A stretch of DNA of 64,000 bases from FEN-1279 sp964501535 (GTDB lineage: Bacteria; Bacteroidota; Ignavibacteria; Tepidaquicellales; Tepidaquicellaceae): assembly GCA_964501535.1 (NCBI GenBank), contig CAZCSV010000004.1:124001-188000 (forward strand). Reading direction: 5' to 3'. Positions within the stretch are counted from its first letter, which is position 1. Every line of letters starts with the position of its first letter. A program made the position numbers and the translations under genes. Below the pieces are notes generated by a model that saw nothing but the letters and a program-made list of their open reading frames with translations, did no database searches and was not told the DNA's origin. This document shows, piece after piece, positions 24,139 to 33,687 of the stretch.

Positions 24139-26625
24139 ATGAAAAAGGTTATTTTGTTAGTTTTTATTCTATTTAGTTTTAATATTTGTTATTCACAGAG
24201 CGGGTGGTATCAGATTCCGAGCGGTATAACATATTCGTTGAGTGATGTATATTTTATAAACGAACTGACGGGATGGGCAGTAAGCGACAGCGGACGGGTT
24301 TATATGACAACGACAGGTGGATTAAGCTGGACGATGCAGCAGATTGGAAGCCCGGACTTATATACTATAAATTTTGCAAACAGTACTACGGGATACATAG
24401 GTGGCGGATTATGTCTAATGCAGTGGACGGGTATAAGTTATCTATATAAGACAACTAACCAGGGCTTGAATTGGTCCTTTGTCTATTCAGGATATGGAGG
24501 TGATTATATTTACTGGATTTCTTCAATTGCAATTATTAACCCTGAAACTATTTTTACTGCATCTTGTGGGCAATATAGTTTAGGAGGTTCGGTAGGCAAT
24601 GTTGCAAAATCTACAAATGGCGGACTAAACTTTTCTACGGGTTTTGGAGTCGGACAGCATAAATCGGTTTTGTTTATAAACGCGCAGACCGGTTGGACAG
24701 TTGCAAATTACGGCGATGATATCGGGAACAAGAGGAGTAGTATTTTAAAAACAACAAATTCCGGAGATAACTGGACGTATCAGTTCAGGGATACCATAAA
24801 GACAATAAATTTTTATAAAATAAAATTCTTTGATGTAAATACCGGTTATGCACTGGGAAACTGCAATCAGCCGAACCGCACTTTATTTTTTAAGTCTACA
24901 AACGGAGGAGCGAACTGGGATACGCTTATTATACCGGGTTCATACAGCTATTCTATGTTTTTTACAAATGCAAGCACAGGATGGATATGTGGTTATAATT
25001 ATTCGGATTCAACGTGTATAATAAAAACAACTAATGGAGGGTTGAACTGGGCGGGTCAGAAAAAAGGAGCGTCAAATGTGGGCAATAGTATATTTATGGT
25101 AAACGATAAGGTAGGATATGCAGTGGGTCCAGCAGGATTAGTCTTGAAAACTGTGACAGGGGGAATAGGTGATACAATTACCCCGAAATATTTTCCACTT
25201 GCGGTGGGGAATGTGTATAAATATCATTTTAGTTCTTCGGCTGGTTTTAATTATGATCATAAAATTAGAATAATTAAAGATACAATTATTAATAATAGGA
25301 AATATTTTGTAACGAGTGGTGGATTTCCCGGTCTAGGTGGAAGTATTTTGAGGTACGATTCATTAACCGGGAACAATTATTATAGAAGCAACAGTGGATA
25401 TTGTTCCTATAGCCCTTTCGAAGTTATAATCGATAGTCTTTCATCTAGAAAAGGTGATACGATTAATAGGTGTTCTTCAACTTATAAGAGATTTTGTACA
25501 GACACTACCAGTGGAAATATATTTGGCATTCCAGTTAAGTCGAAATCCTTCAGATGGAACGGTTTTGAAGGTTATGAAATAGTTGGTTATTCTACCGGTT
25601 TCGGAGTCACGAATTATTTTATACAGGATTTTCAAACTATAGCTTCTGATCAATTAATAGGATGCTATATAAACGGAGTTCTTTACGGCGACACAAGTGA
25701 TATTACATACACTGTTTCAGGTTCAGTAAAATATTCCGACAACAATCAGCCAGTTACGAGCGGATGGGTAAAGGCGATAAAGCTGGACAAGGGAACGGGG
25801 GGAATTATTATTGTCGATTCAGCGGCGATTCAGCCGGACGGAAGTTATATACTGACGAAAGTTCCGCAGGATTCGGTCGATATAGGTATTTATCCGAACT
25901 CGACTCCTCCGAATGACTGGGTGATAACATATTATCCATCGACGACATACTGGGAAAAAGCAACCACGCTTTACCCAACGGGTAATTTAACGAACATAAA
26001 CATCGGAGCGATAAGAATGAATGCGGCGACGAACAATAATTCCGTAAACGGTAAAGTGATGAGACTGACGAACAGTCCACTTGGCAATCTGAAAGATGCG
26101 GTGCTTTATGCGAAGAGCGGGAATACATTTGTCAGGTGCGTGATGTCGGACGGGAACGGGATATATCATTTGAATTCTTTACCGGTCGGGAGTTTAAAGA
26201 TAATAGTAAACAGGTTAGGATTTACAAGCGACAGCACAACTGTAAACGTAACATCTACGAGCAATACTGATTCGATTAATTTTTATTTGAACAGGGTTTA
26301 TGTCGGTGTGAAGAAAACAGAGAATACAATTCCAACTGAATTTAAGTTGTACCAGAACTATCCAAATCCGTTTAATCCCGCAACTATTATAAGGTACAGC
26401 ATTCCGAACGATGGATTCCTGACGGGAGCATTCGGGAATGACAAAACGGTGCTTAAGGTTTATGATATTCTTGGAAAAGAGGTTGTTATGCTTGTTAATG
26501 AGGAGCAAAAGCCGGGAGTATATGAGGTTATGTTTGATGCTTCGAATTTACCAAGCGGAATTTATTTTTACAGATTAGTTGCAGGAGATTTTGCGGAGAC
26601 AAAGAGAATGATTTTGGTAAAGTAA
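24139..26625 (+). CDS. T9SS-exported protein with YCF48/BNR-like repeats
   Basis: The 828-residue protein has a signal peptide (KKVILLVFILFSFNICYSQ). Residues 20-350 hold repeats of the form KTTNGGLNW and GYAVG that build a YCF48-like beta-propeller. A middle domain (about 350-515) is unassigned, residues 530-720 look like carboxypeptidase-regulatory-type beta-sandwiches, and the C-terminal ~85 residues are the type IX sorting domain (LYQNYPNPFNPAT, VYDILGKEV, LPSGIYFYRL, TKRMILVK). It should be secreted or attached to the cell surface. The start is 7 bases after the TrmB-type gene. Its ligand is unknown; an adhesive or matrix role is usual for such proteins. Confidence 0.9.
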   Translation: MKKVILLVFILFSFNICYSQSGWYQIPSGITYSLSDVYFINELTGWAVSDSGRVYMTTTGGLSWTMQQIGSPDLYTINFANSTTGYIGGGLCLMQWTGISYLYKTTNQGLNWSFVYSGYGGDYIYWISSIAIINPETIFTASCGQYSLGGSVGNVAKSTNGGLNFSTGFGVGQHKSVLFINAQTGWTVANYGDDIGNKRSSILKTTNSGDNWTYQFRDTIKTINFYKIKFFDVNTGYALGNCNQPNRTLFFKSTNGGANWDTLIIPGSYSYSMFFTNASTGWICGYNYSDSTCIIKTTNGGLNWAGQKKGASNVGNSIFMVNDKVGYAVGPAGLVLKTVTGGIGDTITPKYFPLAVGNVYKYHFSSSAGFNYDHKIRIIKDTIINNRKYFVTSGGFPGLGGSILRYDSLTGNNYYRSNSGYCSYSPFEVIIDSLSSRKGDTINRCSSTYKRFCTDTTSGNIFGIPVKSKSFRWNGFEGYEIVGYSTGFGVTNYFIQDFQTIASDQLIGCYINGVLYGDTSDITYTVSGSVKYSDNNQPVTSGWVKAIKLDKGTGGIIIVDSAAIQPDGSYILTKVPQDSVDIGIYPNSTPPNDWVITYYPSTTYWEKATTLYPTGNLTNINIGAIRMNAATNNNSVNGKVMRLTNSPLGNLKDAVLYAKSGNTFVRCVMSDGNGIYHLNSLPVGSLKIIVNRLGFTSDSTTVNVTSTSNTDSINFYLNRVYVGVKKTENTIPTEFKLYQNYPNPFNPATIIRYSIPNDGFLTGAFGNDKTVLKVYDILGKEVVMLVNEEQKPGVYEVMFDASNLPSGIYFYRLVAGDFAETKRMILVK

Positions 26626-26667
26626 TAAGAAACCGGTAAAAATCGTGCTTTCGCTAAAAGTTATTTA

Positions 26668-27750
26668 TCAGACTGCTTTATATATAAATGCGTTGATATT
26701 CATTCCTGCTCCTACGGAGGCGAAGACGAGGTTATCGCCGGGGTTGATTTTATGTTCCGGCAGTTGACCTTTCAGAATCATATCGAGCATAATCGGCAGA
26801 GTAGCAACCGAGCTATTTCCAAGTTTATTAATAATCATCGGCATAATATCGGGCGGAATTTTGACAGCTTCATAGAGTTTAAAGATTCTTTGCAGGATTG
26901 CTTCGTCCATTTTTTCGTTAGCCTGATGGATAAGGACTTTACTGATTTTATTCAGTGAGAGTTTTGCTTTTTCGATGCAATTTTTTACCAGTTGCGGAAC
27001 ATAGTTCAGGGCATATTCATACAATTTTCTTCCGTTCATTTTCAGGTATAGGTCTGTAGAAGTAAGTTCGGGATTATAAGATTTATCCATACCGAGCAGG
27101 TAAGCGAATTCGGATGCATCTGTACGTGTTTCGTGCGACATAATTCCCACAGGTTCGTAGCTTTTTTTTGCTTCTAAGATAGTAGCGCCGGCGCCGTCGG
27201 AGTAAATCATACTATCGCGGTCGTGTGGGTCGGAAATTCTCGAAAGAGTTTCGGTTCCGATAACGAGAGCTTTTCTTGCGTCGCCTGATTTAATAAAATA
27301 GTTTGCGTGAATTACCCCCTGAAGCCATCCAGGGCATCCGAAAATTAAATCATAGGCGACGGTAAAGGGATTTTTAATCCCGAGTTTATGTTTAACGCGT
27401 GAAGCGATGCTCGGGACAATATCGGTTTTTCTGTTATCGGCTTTAACATCCCCAAAGTTATGGGCAACAATAATATAGTCGAGGGTTTCCCTGTCTGTAT
27501 TGGAAGACTGCAGGGCATTTTCAGCGGCAATAGAGGCAATATCGGATGTAACGAGGTTATCGCTAACATATCTTCTTTCGGCGATATTAGTAATTTTTTT
27601 GAATTTCCGGATTATCTCGGTATTTTCGGTTTCGATTTTTTTGCCATCGTTTTCAAAAAACACATTAGAGAGGAAGTCATCGTTGGAGACGACTTTTTCC
27701 GGGATATAGCATCCAGTGCCGGATATAACCGAATAAATTTTTTCTTCCAT
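26668..27750 (-). CDS. 3-oxoacyl-ACP synthase III family protein (FabH-like)
   Basis: The 360-residue protein is a KAS III-type thiolase fold with catalytic Cys139 (LIFGCPGW), His275 (VLIHQANEKM) and Asn312 (LGNSSVATLP), all intact. These enzymes condense an acyl-CoA with malonyl-ACP or similar, starting fatty acid chains or making beta-keto precursors. It is longer than E. coli FabH (317 aa), mainly through an insert near residues 30-50, and does not have the usual FabH TRWI start motif (KITNIAERRY instead), so a specialised condensing enzyme is possible. No other fatty acid genes are adjacent. It is convergent with the preceding T9SS protein gene. Confidence 0.88.
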   Translation of the reverse strand: MEEKIYSVISGTGCYIPEKVVSNDDFLSNVFFENDGKKIETENTEIIRKFKKITNIAERRYVSDNLVTSDIASIAAENALQSSNTDRETLDYIIVAHNFGDVKADNRKTDIVPSIASRVKHKLGIKNPFTVAYDLIFGCPGWLQGVIHANYFIKSGDARKALVIGTETLSRISDPHDRDSMIYSDGAGATILEAKKSYEPVGIMSHETRTDASEFAYLLGMDKSYNPELTSTDLYLKMNGRKLYEYALNYVPQLVKNCIEKAKLSLNKISKVLIHQANEKMDEAILQRIFKLYEAVKIPPDIMPMIINKLGNSSVATLPIMLDMILKGQLPEHKINPGDNLVFASVGAGMNINAFIYKAV

Positions 27751-28122
27751 TATAATATAATATAACTTTATTATTATTTATTAAAGATAGCCATAATATA
27801 CATAAGTTATAAGGGTAAAAAAACATAAGAAAAAGTATAAAAAATTTTCTATAATTTACTACGATAGGAATTGATTTAAAAATTTGTTTTTCATTTTCTT
27901 AATCAGGTAAAAGTAGTATTTTATCCGAGATTAAAATTTCATAATATTTCCGGTTTAATTTGGTACCGGCGATATAATAAGAAGCACTGTATTTAGTATA
28001 AATCTGATTTAATTTGCTTTTAATATTGTATTTAAGAAAACTCTTTTCTAATTTGGAATATTACAGGAATATTTTTGAATAAGTTATTTTTACGTAAAAC
28101 AATATAAAATCAAAGGTTAAGA
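27751..28122. other. A+T-rich intergenic region before the inositol cluster
   Basis: These 372 bases lie between the divergent FabH-like gene and the first gene of the inositol cluster. No ORF, tRNA or strong hairpin is seen. The sequence is A+T-rich and presumably holds the promoters for both directions; no promoter could be assigned with confidence. Confidence 0.6.
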
Positions 28123-28848
28123 ATGCATCTTGGTGTAATTGCAGCAGGTGACGGATTAAGATTAAAGGAAGAGGGAGTAAGAGAGCCAAAGCCACTTATC
28201 AGGGTACTCGGGAAAACGCTTCTCGAGCGGGTGTTAACGATTACAGGGAAATACAAATTCGATTCCTGCAGTTTGATTATCAACGAAAAGTTCAGGGACG
28301 AAATAGGGAAGTCAAAAATATTACAGAGTTTCAGTAATCTAAATATAAATTATATTTTCAAATCCACCCCGAGTTCATTACACAGTTTCCACGAGCTGAC
28401 GCCATTTTTATCCGGGGATTCTTTTTGTTTAATGATGATTGACAGTATCTTTGCGGAGTCTGAATTCGCAGGTTTTATAGAAAACGCAAGGAACGAGAAA
28501 AGTGCGGACGGGCTGATTGCTGTAACGGATTTTGTGGACGACGAAAAGCCTTTATGGGTAAGTATTGGCAGAGACGGTAGGATTCAGGCTTTTAGGAGTT
28601 CGCAGGAAGATGGTTCAGGTTATGTTACAGGAGGAATTTATTTTTTCAAAAGAGGCATAATCGAGCATACGGGTATAGCGTTAGCGAAAAATATTTTCAG
28701 GTTAAGGAATTTCTTGCAATATTTAATCGAGGAAGGGAAACAAATGAAGGCATTTACGTTCGGCAAGATAGTGGACATTGACCATGAAAGGGACATAGCG
28801 GAGGCAGAGAAATTTTTAATACAAACGGAAAAAAACAATATATCATGA
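28123..28848 (+). CDS. Sugar/polyol-phosphate nucleotidyltransferase-like protein
   Basis: The 241-residue protein has a nucleotidyltransferase Rossmann-like domain. The N-terminal loop AAGDGLRLKEEGVREPKPLIRVLGKTLLE parallels the usual GxGxR...KPl.pv.g.plie loop, with AGDGLRL in place of GGxGTRL. MMIDSIF stands at the metal-binding Asp position and YVTGGIYFF at the later sugar-contact site. It probably activates a phosphorylated alcohol, perhaps inositol phosphate, with CTP or another NTP. It is the first gene of the cluster, and its last bases overlap the ATP-grasp gene by ATGA. Substrate assignment comes from the cluster context (a CDP-alcohol transferase and inositol-phosphate synthase) and is inference. 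Confidence 0.75.
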   Translation: MHLGVIAAGDGLRLKEEGVREPKPLIRVLGKTLLERVLTITGKYKFDSCSLIINEKFRDEIGKSKILQSFSNLNINYIFKSTPSSLHSFHELTPFLSGDSFCLMMIDSIFAESEFAGFIENARNEKSADGLIAVTDFVDDEKPLWVSIGRDGRIQAFRSSQEDGSGYVTGGIYFFKRGIIEHTGIALAKNIFRLRNFLQYLIEEGKQMKAFTFGKIVDIDHERDIAEAEKFLIQTEKNNIS

Positions 28849-29663
28849 TTGAGATAGCAGGAATAACAAGGAAGACCGAATTTTCGCCGAATCACGAATT
28901 AAACGATTTTCTTATTATGCAAAAAACTGCGGAAGAGCTGATGCAGGCCGGCGTGAAAGTAAAGATGTACAGAGAGGAAGATATTTTTACAGAGGAGATA
29001 GCGGAAGATTTTATTTTTTCGATGGTTCAGAGTCCCGAAGGTTCAAAGAAGCTTTTGGAGATAGCGAGAGACAAAAAGTTCGTGATTAACACACCCGAGA
29101 GCGTAAGAAATTGCTATCGTTACAATTTAAACAGAATTCTGGAGGAGAATAAAATACCTTTTCCCAGAAGCATAATAATAAACACTGACGAGACAGATTT
29201 CAGTTTCCTGGATAATTTCGGGAATAAGCTATGGATAAAGAGGGGCGATGCGCACGCGGTACAGAAGGAAGATGTAGTATTTATCGACGACAGGAGCAAG
29301 GTTGGATATGTATTTAAGGAATTCAGGAACAGGGGATTAGGGACGTGTACGATTCAGGACCACATAGAGGGCGACACGATAAAGTTCTACTCGATATACG
29401 GTGATGATTTTTTTTACTGGTATACGACGGAGTTGAAATACTGTTCGTCGTTTGACGAAAAGAAGCTCAGGAGATTGGCGAGCGAGTCCGCAAAGTCGCT
29501 TGGGCTGGAGATTTTCGGCGGGGATGCAATAATAACCGACAAGTCGGAAATTTTCATAGTAGACATAAACGACTGGCCGAGTTTCGCACCGATAAGGGAC
29601 AGGGCGAGCAGGGCGATAAGCAGTCTAATATACAGGAAAGCAAATAAAAACAATAAACAATAA
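28845..29663 (+). CDS. ATP-grasp family ligase-like protein
   Basis: The 272-residue protein resembles the RimK-like ATP-grasp fold. Its N-terminal half has a Rossmann-like region, and then NCYRYNLNRILEENKIPFPRSIIIN, the lid-domain entry typical of the family. LWIKRGDAHAV holds a nucleotide-binding Lys, TIQDHIEGDTIKFYSIYGD follows, and IIVDxND-like FIVDINDWPSF gives metal ligands at the end. ATP-grasp enzymes join a carboxylate to an amine or thiol through an acyl phosphate. In this cluster it could attach an amino acid to an aminated product of the next gene, but no substrate is known. It overlaps the genes' edges: ATGA upstream, 6 bases downstream. Confidence 0.75.
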   Translation: MIEIAGITRKTEFSPNHELNDFLIMQKTAEELMQAGVKVKMYREEDIFTEEIAEDFIFSMVQSPEGSKKLLEIARDKKFVINTPESVRNCYRYNLNRILEENKIPFPRSIIINTDETDFSFLDNFGNKLWIKRGDAHAVQKEDVVFIDDRSKVGYVFKEFRNRGLGTCTIQDHIEGDTIKFYSIYGDDFFYWYTTELKYCSSFDEKKLRRLASESAKSLGLEIFGGDAIITDKSEIFIVDINDWPSFAPIRDRASRAISSLIYRKANKNNKQ

Positions 29664-29669
29664 ATTTTT

Positions 29670-31004
29670 ATGTTCACAAAAATACAGACAGGGATACCTG
29701 GACCGATTTCGAAAAAATATTTTGAGATGGAGGAGAAATACATTTCTCCGGGAATACAAACCATAGCTACGTTATCGAAGATAGTGATAGAAAAAGGGGA
29801 GGGATGCATAATCGAGGATGCTGACGGAAACAGGTTTATAGATTTTTTTGCGGGAGTGGGAGTGGCGTCGATAGGATACAATCATCCGAAATACGTAAAG
29901 ATGATGTCGGAGCAGTATTCGAAGATACACGTAGGAAGTTTCACATCCAAGAACAGGGCAGAGCTTTCGAAATTGTTATCGGAGATTGCGGTCGGGGATT
30001 TAAAGAGGACTCAATATTACAGCAGCGGAGCGGAGGCGGTGGAAGCAGCGTTACGGCTGGCGAAGTCATACACTAAAAAATCGGAGTTCATCGGATTCTG
30101 GGAGGGATTTCACGGAAAGACACTAGGCGTAATAGGTTTGCTCGGTGACAGTTTCAAATATAATCTCGGACCGTTTCCGGTGGGAAGATTTTTAACGCCT
30201 TATGCGAACTGCGGGAAATGTCCATTTTTTCTGAAATATCCTGAATGTAACTGGGCATGTATAGATTACATAAAGAAGAAGATAAGGTACGAAACGACAA
30301 ACGACATAGCGGCAATAATAGTGGAGCCTATACAGGGGACGGCAGGGAATATAGTTCCGCCGGAGGGATTTTTGGTCAGGTTAAAGAAGCTTGCCGAGGA
30401 AATCGGAGCTTTATTGATTGCAGACGAGATGATAACGGGATTTGGCCGTACGGGAAAGATGTTCGGTTGTCAGCACGACGGAGTCGTACCGGATATAATA
30501 ACGATTGGCAAGGGATTCGGCGGTGGATTTCCAATGACGGGACTGATGTCGAGGGATGAGGTAATATTTTCTAAGCCGTTTGCAAATCCTAGCGGGAGTT
30601 CATCGAGTTACGGAGGAAATCCGATAGCGGCAACGGGAGCGCTGGCAGCGCTGAGAATAATTATTGAAGAAGGTCTGGTAGAAAATTCAAGAAATGTCGG
30701 TGAGTTTATGATAAAGAAATTCGGCGAGATGAAAGAGAAATACCCGATAATAGGCGAGGTAAGAGGCAAAGGGTTGATGATAGGCATTGAACTGGTTAAG
30801 GACAGAAAGACGAACGAGAAGCTTGACAAGAAATACACGCAGATACTTTTTCATGAAGCGCTGAAAAGGGGATTAATAATGATGGGATACAACCCGGATA
30901 TCAGGATAAACCCGCCTCTCGTAATAACGAAGGAAATTGCGGAAGAGGGCATAAACATTTTTGAAGAAGCGATAAAAATTGTCTCCGGTAGAATCAACAT
31001 ATAA
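29670..31004 (+). CDS. Class III PLP aminotransferase
   Basis: The 444-residue protein is a class III aminotransferase close in style to acetylornithine and 4-aminobutyrate aminotransferases. Visible marks are FFAGVGVASIGYNHP, YYSSGAEAVEAALRLAKS (phosphate grip), FWEGFHGKTLGVIGL, ADEMITGFGRTGKMFG with the PLP-ring Asp, and TIGKGFGGGFPMTG with the Schiff-base Lys. A Cys-rich stretch at about 180-192 (CGKCPFF...CNWAC) recurs in part of this family. It would transfer an amino group to a keto substrate. With a Gfo/Idh dehydrogenase two genes on, oxidation then amination of a cyclitol is a possible job; no direct evidence exists. Confidence 0.88.
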   Translation: MFTKIQTGIPGPISKKYFEMEEKYISPGIQTIATLSKIVIEKGEGCIIEDADGNRFIDFFAGVGVASIGYNHPKYVKMMSEQYSKIHVGSFTSKNRAELSKLLSEIAVGDLKRTQYYSSGAEAVEAALRLAKSYTKKSEFIGFWEGFHGKTLGVIGLLGDSFKYNLGPFPVGRFLTPYANCGKCPFFLKYPECNWACIDYIKKKIRYETTNDIAAIIVEPIQGTAGNIVPPEGFLVRLKKLAEEIGALLIADEMITGFGRTGKMFGCQHDGVVPDIITIGKGFGGGFPMTGLMSRDEVIFSKPFANPSGSSSSYGGNPIAATGALAALRIIIEEGLVENSRNVGEFMIKKFGEMKEKYPIIGEVRGKGLMIGIELVKDRKTNEKLDKKYTQILFHEALKRGLIMMGYNPDIRINPPLVITKEIAEEGINIFEEAIKIVSGRINI

Positions 31005-31884
31005 GTCGAAAGACACGGAAGAATTAATCGACAGATTATTTTTCAGGCCTGCTGGTTATGGAATTGCGGTGATTTCAAAAAAGCTGAAAATCACACCGAA
31101 CGCCCTGACAATTATCAGCATTATTCTCGGAATGTTTGCCGGTCATTTATATTATTACAAATCGATTTGGATAAACGCGGCAGGTATTTTGATATACATT
31201 TTTGCCGATGTGCTTGACAGTGCAGACGGGCAGCTCGCAAGAATAACAAACAACACCTCAAAGACAGGCAGGATATTCGACGGTGTAGCAACCAACCTGA
31301 TTTCGATTTCAATTTATATGCATTTGATTTTAAGGTCATTGGATTCATATTTTGGCTGGTGGATGTTTCTTATTGCGGCAATTGCAGGGGCAAGTCACAT
31401 AATGCAAGCGGCAACAGTGGATTTTTACAGACACGCATATCTTTACATCGTTTGCGGAAAAGAAAAATCGGATTTGGATTCTTCAAAGGAGATTAAAGAA
31501 CAAATAGATAATATGAGCTGGAAGGGTAACTATATAGATAAGTTTTTTCTTATTGTTTACTTAGATTATACACGCAGGCAGGAATTTGTTTCGAGAAAGT
31601 TTCTGGAATTAATAAATTATATAAAAGCAAATTACGATATCATTCCCGAATGGCTTAGCAATGAATACAGAGCATCATTCAGAAAGATGAACAAATATTA
31701 TAATTTTCTGACAGTGAACTCAAGAACATTAGCCGTGGCTGTAGCAGTATTGGTAAATATTCCTGTTTTGTATTTTTTATTCGAAATTTTTATTTTGAAT
31801 GCCGTTGTGATTTTTGTATGGACAGCACAGATGAAAAAGAGCCAAAAATTATTAGATAAAATTAAAACGTTAAGCAGAATATGA
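30979..31884 (+). CDS. CDP-alcohol phosphatidyltransferase family membrane protein
   Basis: The 301-residue protein has several membrane helices and the CDP-alcohol phosphotransferase signature in ADVLDSADGQLARITN followed by KTGRIFDGVATN. The first three Asp are present, but the fourth Asp position of the D..DG..AR........G...D...D pattern is Thr in this protein (DGVAT). The family moves a phospho-alcohol from CDP to an acceptor in the inner membrane, as in phosphatidylinositol(phosphate) synthesis. The start is a TTG inside the preceding gene (26-base overlap); no in-frame ATG lies before the first conserved region. Its 3' end overlaps the oxidoreductase gene by ATGA. Confidence 0.88.
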   Translation: MSPVESTYKSKDTEELIDRLFFRPAGYGIAVISKKLKITPNALTIISIILGMFAGHLYYYKSIWINAAGILIYIFADVLDSADGQLARITNNTSKTGRIFDGVATNLISISIYMHLILRSLDSYFGWWMFLIAAIAGASHIMQAATVDFYRHAYLYIVCGKEKSDLDSSKEIKEQIDNMSWKGNYIDKFFLIVYLDYTRRQEFVSRKFLELINYIKANYDIIPEWLSNEYRASFRKMNKYYNFLTVNSRTLAVAVAVLVNIPVLYFLFEIFILNAVVIFVWTAQMKKSQKLLDKIKTLSRI

Positions 31885-32885
31885 TAAAAGGAATAATAAT
31901 AGGACTAGGAAAAATCGCACTAACAGGACATATTCCGGCTTATTTAAACGGAAGAGTAAAAAGCAGAATAAAAATTACAGGCGGAGCCGATATATCGAAA
32001 TCGAACAGAGAAGCATTTTTAAAACTTATACCCGGAGCAAAAGTTTTTTCGTCTGCGGAGGAAATTTTTAAAGACGACAGGTTTGATTTTGTTGACATAT
32101 GTGTTCCCCCGCATTTGCATTCCGAATACATTAAATTGTCACTAAAAAAAAGCGTTGCTATTATTTGCGAAAAACCATTTACAAGGAGTGTCAGCGAAGC
32201 CGTTTCATTAAAGGAAAAAATTATTGATTCAAAAACTATTTTCTTTCCGTGTCATCAATATAAATATTCTCCTATCTGGAGCAGTTTTAAAAAGTTTTCC
32301 GAACCCGTAAAAAGGGGAATCTTTTTACAGTTTAACATATTCAGGACAACTGCCGATGAAGGATTCGACAATAGGAATCCGGGTTGGAGGATCATCAAAA
32401 AGTTCAGCGGCGGCGGAATTTTATCAGACACGGGAACGCATTATTTATATCTTACTTCGTGGATTCTGGGGAAAGTGAAAGAAATAAATGTATCTAATTT
32501 CAAGCTAAGAAAAAAACCTTACAGTGTCGAGGATACTTCTTTTGTGGTTTTGAAATGCGAAAAAGGTGTGGCACAAATCAATCTCACCTGGGCGGCGGAC
32601 AGGCGCGCCAACAGTGCTTTTATAACGGACGGAGAAAACAGTCTCACGTATGACGGGAACAGAATGTTCGGAATCAGGAGAGGAAAGATTTCAGAGATAT
32701 CCGTTCCCGATGCATCGGATAAAAGAACGTACATAAAATTTTACGAAGATTTGTTTTTGGATTTTGAAAAAGCATATAAAACGAAAACATTCGATAAATC
32801 AAAAGTCGAGGAATCGTATAACTCCGTCAGGATTCTTGAAAGATGTTATAAATCGGCAAGCTCGAAAAAGTCGATAAGATTATAA
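31881..32885 (+). CDS. Gfo/Idh/MocA family NAD(P)-dependent oxidoreductase
   Basis: The 334-residue protein begins with a Rossmann fold, GIIIGLGKIALTGHIPAY, rather than the usual GxGxxG, and has the family's DFVDICVPPHLHSEY and IICEKPFTRSV motifs (catalytic Lys). The C-terminal domain carries GGGILSDTGTHYLYLTSWILG with the expected Asp and His. Members include inositol 2-dehydrogenase and many sugar or cyclitol oxidoreductases. In a cluster with an inositol-phosphate synthase, oxidation of an inositol to an inosose is an attractive guess. It overlaps the CDP-alcohol transferase gene by four bases (ATGA). Confidence 0.88.
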   Translation: MIKGIIIGLGKIALTGHIPAYLNGRVKSRIKITGGADISKSNREAFLKLIPGAKVFSSAEEIFKDDRFDFVDICVPPHLHSEYIKLSLKKSVAIICEKPFTRSVSEAVSLKEKIIDSKTIFFPCHQYKYSPIWSSFKKFSEPVKRGIFLQFNIFRTTADEGFDNRNPGWRIIKKFSGGGILSDTGTHYLYLTSWILGKVKEINVSNFKLRKKPYSVEDTSFVVLKCEKGVAQINLTWAADRRANSAFITDGENSLTYDGNRMFGIRRGKISEISVPDASDKRTYIKFYEDLFLDFEKAYKTKTFDKSKVEESYNSVRILERCYKSASSKKSIRL

Positions 32886-32953
32886 TTTCTCTTTAAATAC
32901 ACACTTCAAACCGTTATTTTTTCCTACAAGAAATAAATCATAATACTTTATAA

Positions 32954-33646
32954 ATGTACAAAGCCGTAATATTCGATTTTGGGGGAACGCTCGATACGAA
33001 TGGGGTTCACTGGAGCGTGAAGTTTTTGGAAACTTACAAAAAGTTCGGATTAAAATTTACAGCCGAACAGTATAATAATGCATACGTCAAGGCAGACGAA
33101 AAATTGAAATGTATATCAGGCTCTATAAATGATTACAGAACGTTATTAATGGAACAAACCCAATTTCATTTGAAATTTATTAATCCCGAAGGAATAAAAA
33201 AAACGGAGTTACATAAACTTGCATCGAAAATCACAAACGAAATTATGACTGGTGTTAATATTTATTTATCCGAATCTAAAAAAATATTTGAAATTTTAAA
33301 AAAGAATTATAAGCTTGGAATAGTATCCAATTTTTACGGTAACCTTGAGAGGATATGTGACGATATAGGATTTACAAAGTACACTGATGTATTGATAGAT
33401 TCGGAGAAAGCCGGAATTGAGAAGCCGCACCCGGGAATTTTTTCACTGGCACTGCAAAAACTGGGTGTGAATCCCGGGAACACATATGTTGTGGGAGATT
33501 CTTACGAAAGGGATATTATACCGTCGAAGATATTGGGGTGCAATACAATCTGGCTCAGGAAAAAGGGTTTCAGAGAAAGCGGAAGCGCGGATTCGGCGGA
33601 TTTTACAGTAAGTGATTTGGGCGATATTTTGAGATATTTAACGTAA
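32954..33646 (+). CDS. HAD-superfamily hydrolase
   Basis: The 230-residue protein has a HAD core: VIFDFGGTLDTNG (nucleophile Asp; the second motif I Asp is Gly, as in some HADs), IVSNFYGN (motif II), EKAGIEKPHPGIF (motif III Lys) and YVVGDSYERDI (motif IV). A helical cap lies between motifs I and II. It most likely removes phosphate from a small molecule. Beside inositol-phosphate synthase and a CDP-alcohol transferase, a phosphatidylinositol-phosphate or inositol-phosphate substrate is plausible. The replaced motif I Asp makes catalytic efficiency uncertain. It is 68 bases from the oxidoreductase and 41 from the synthase gene. Confidence 0.85.
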   Translation: MYKAVIFDFGGTLDTNGVHWSVKFLETYKKFGLKFTAEQYNNAYVKADEKLKCISGSINDYRTLLMEQTQFHLKFINPEGIKKTELHKLASKITNEIMTGVNIYLSESKKIFEILKKNYKLGIVSNFYGNLERICDDIGFTKYTDVLIDSEKAGIEKPHPGIFSLALQKLGVNPGNTYVVGDSYERDIIPSKILGCNTIWLRKKGFRESGSADSADFTVSDLGDILRYLT

Positions 33647-33687
33647 ATCAAATTTTATATATTAAGAGTTATATATAATAAACGATT

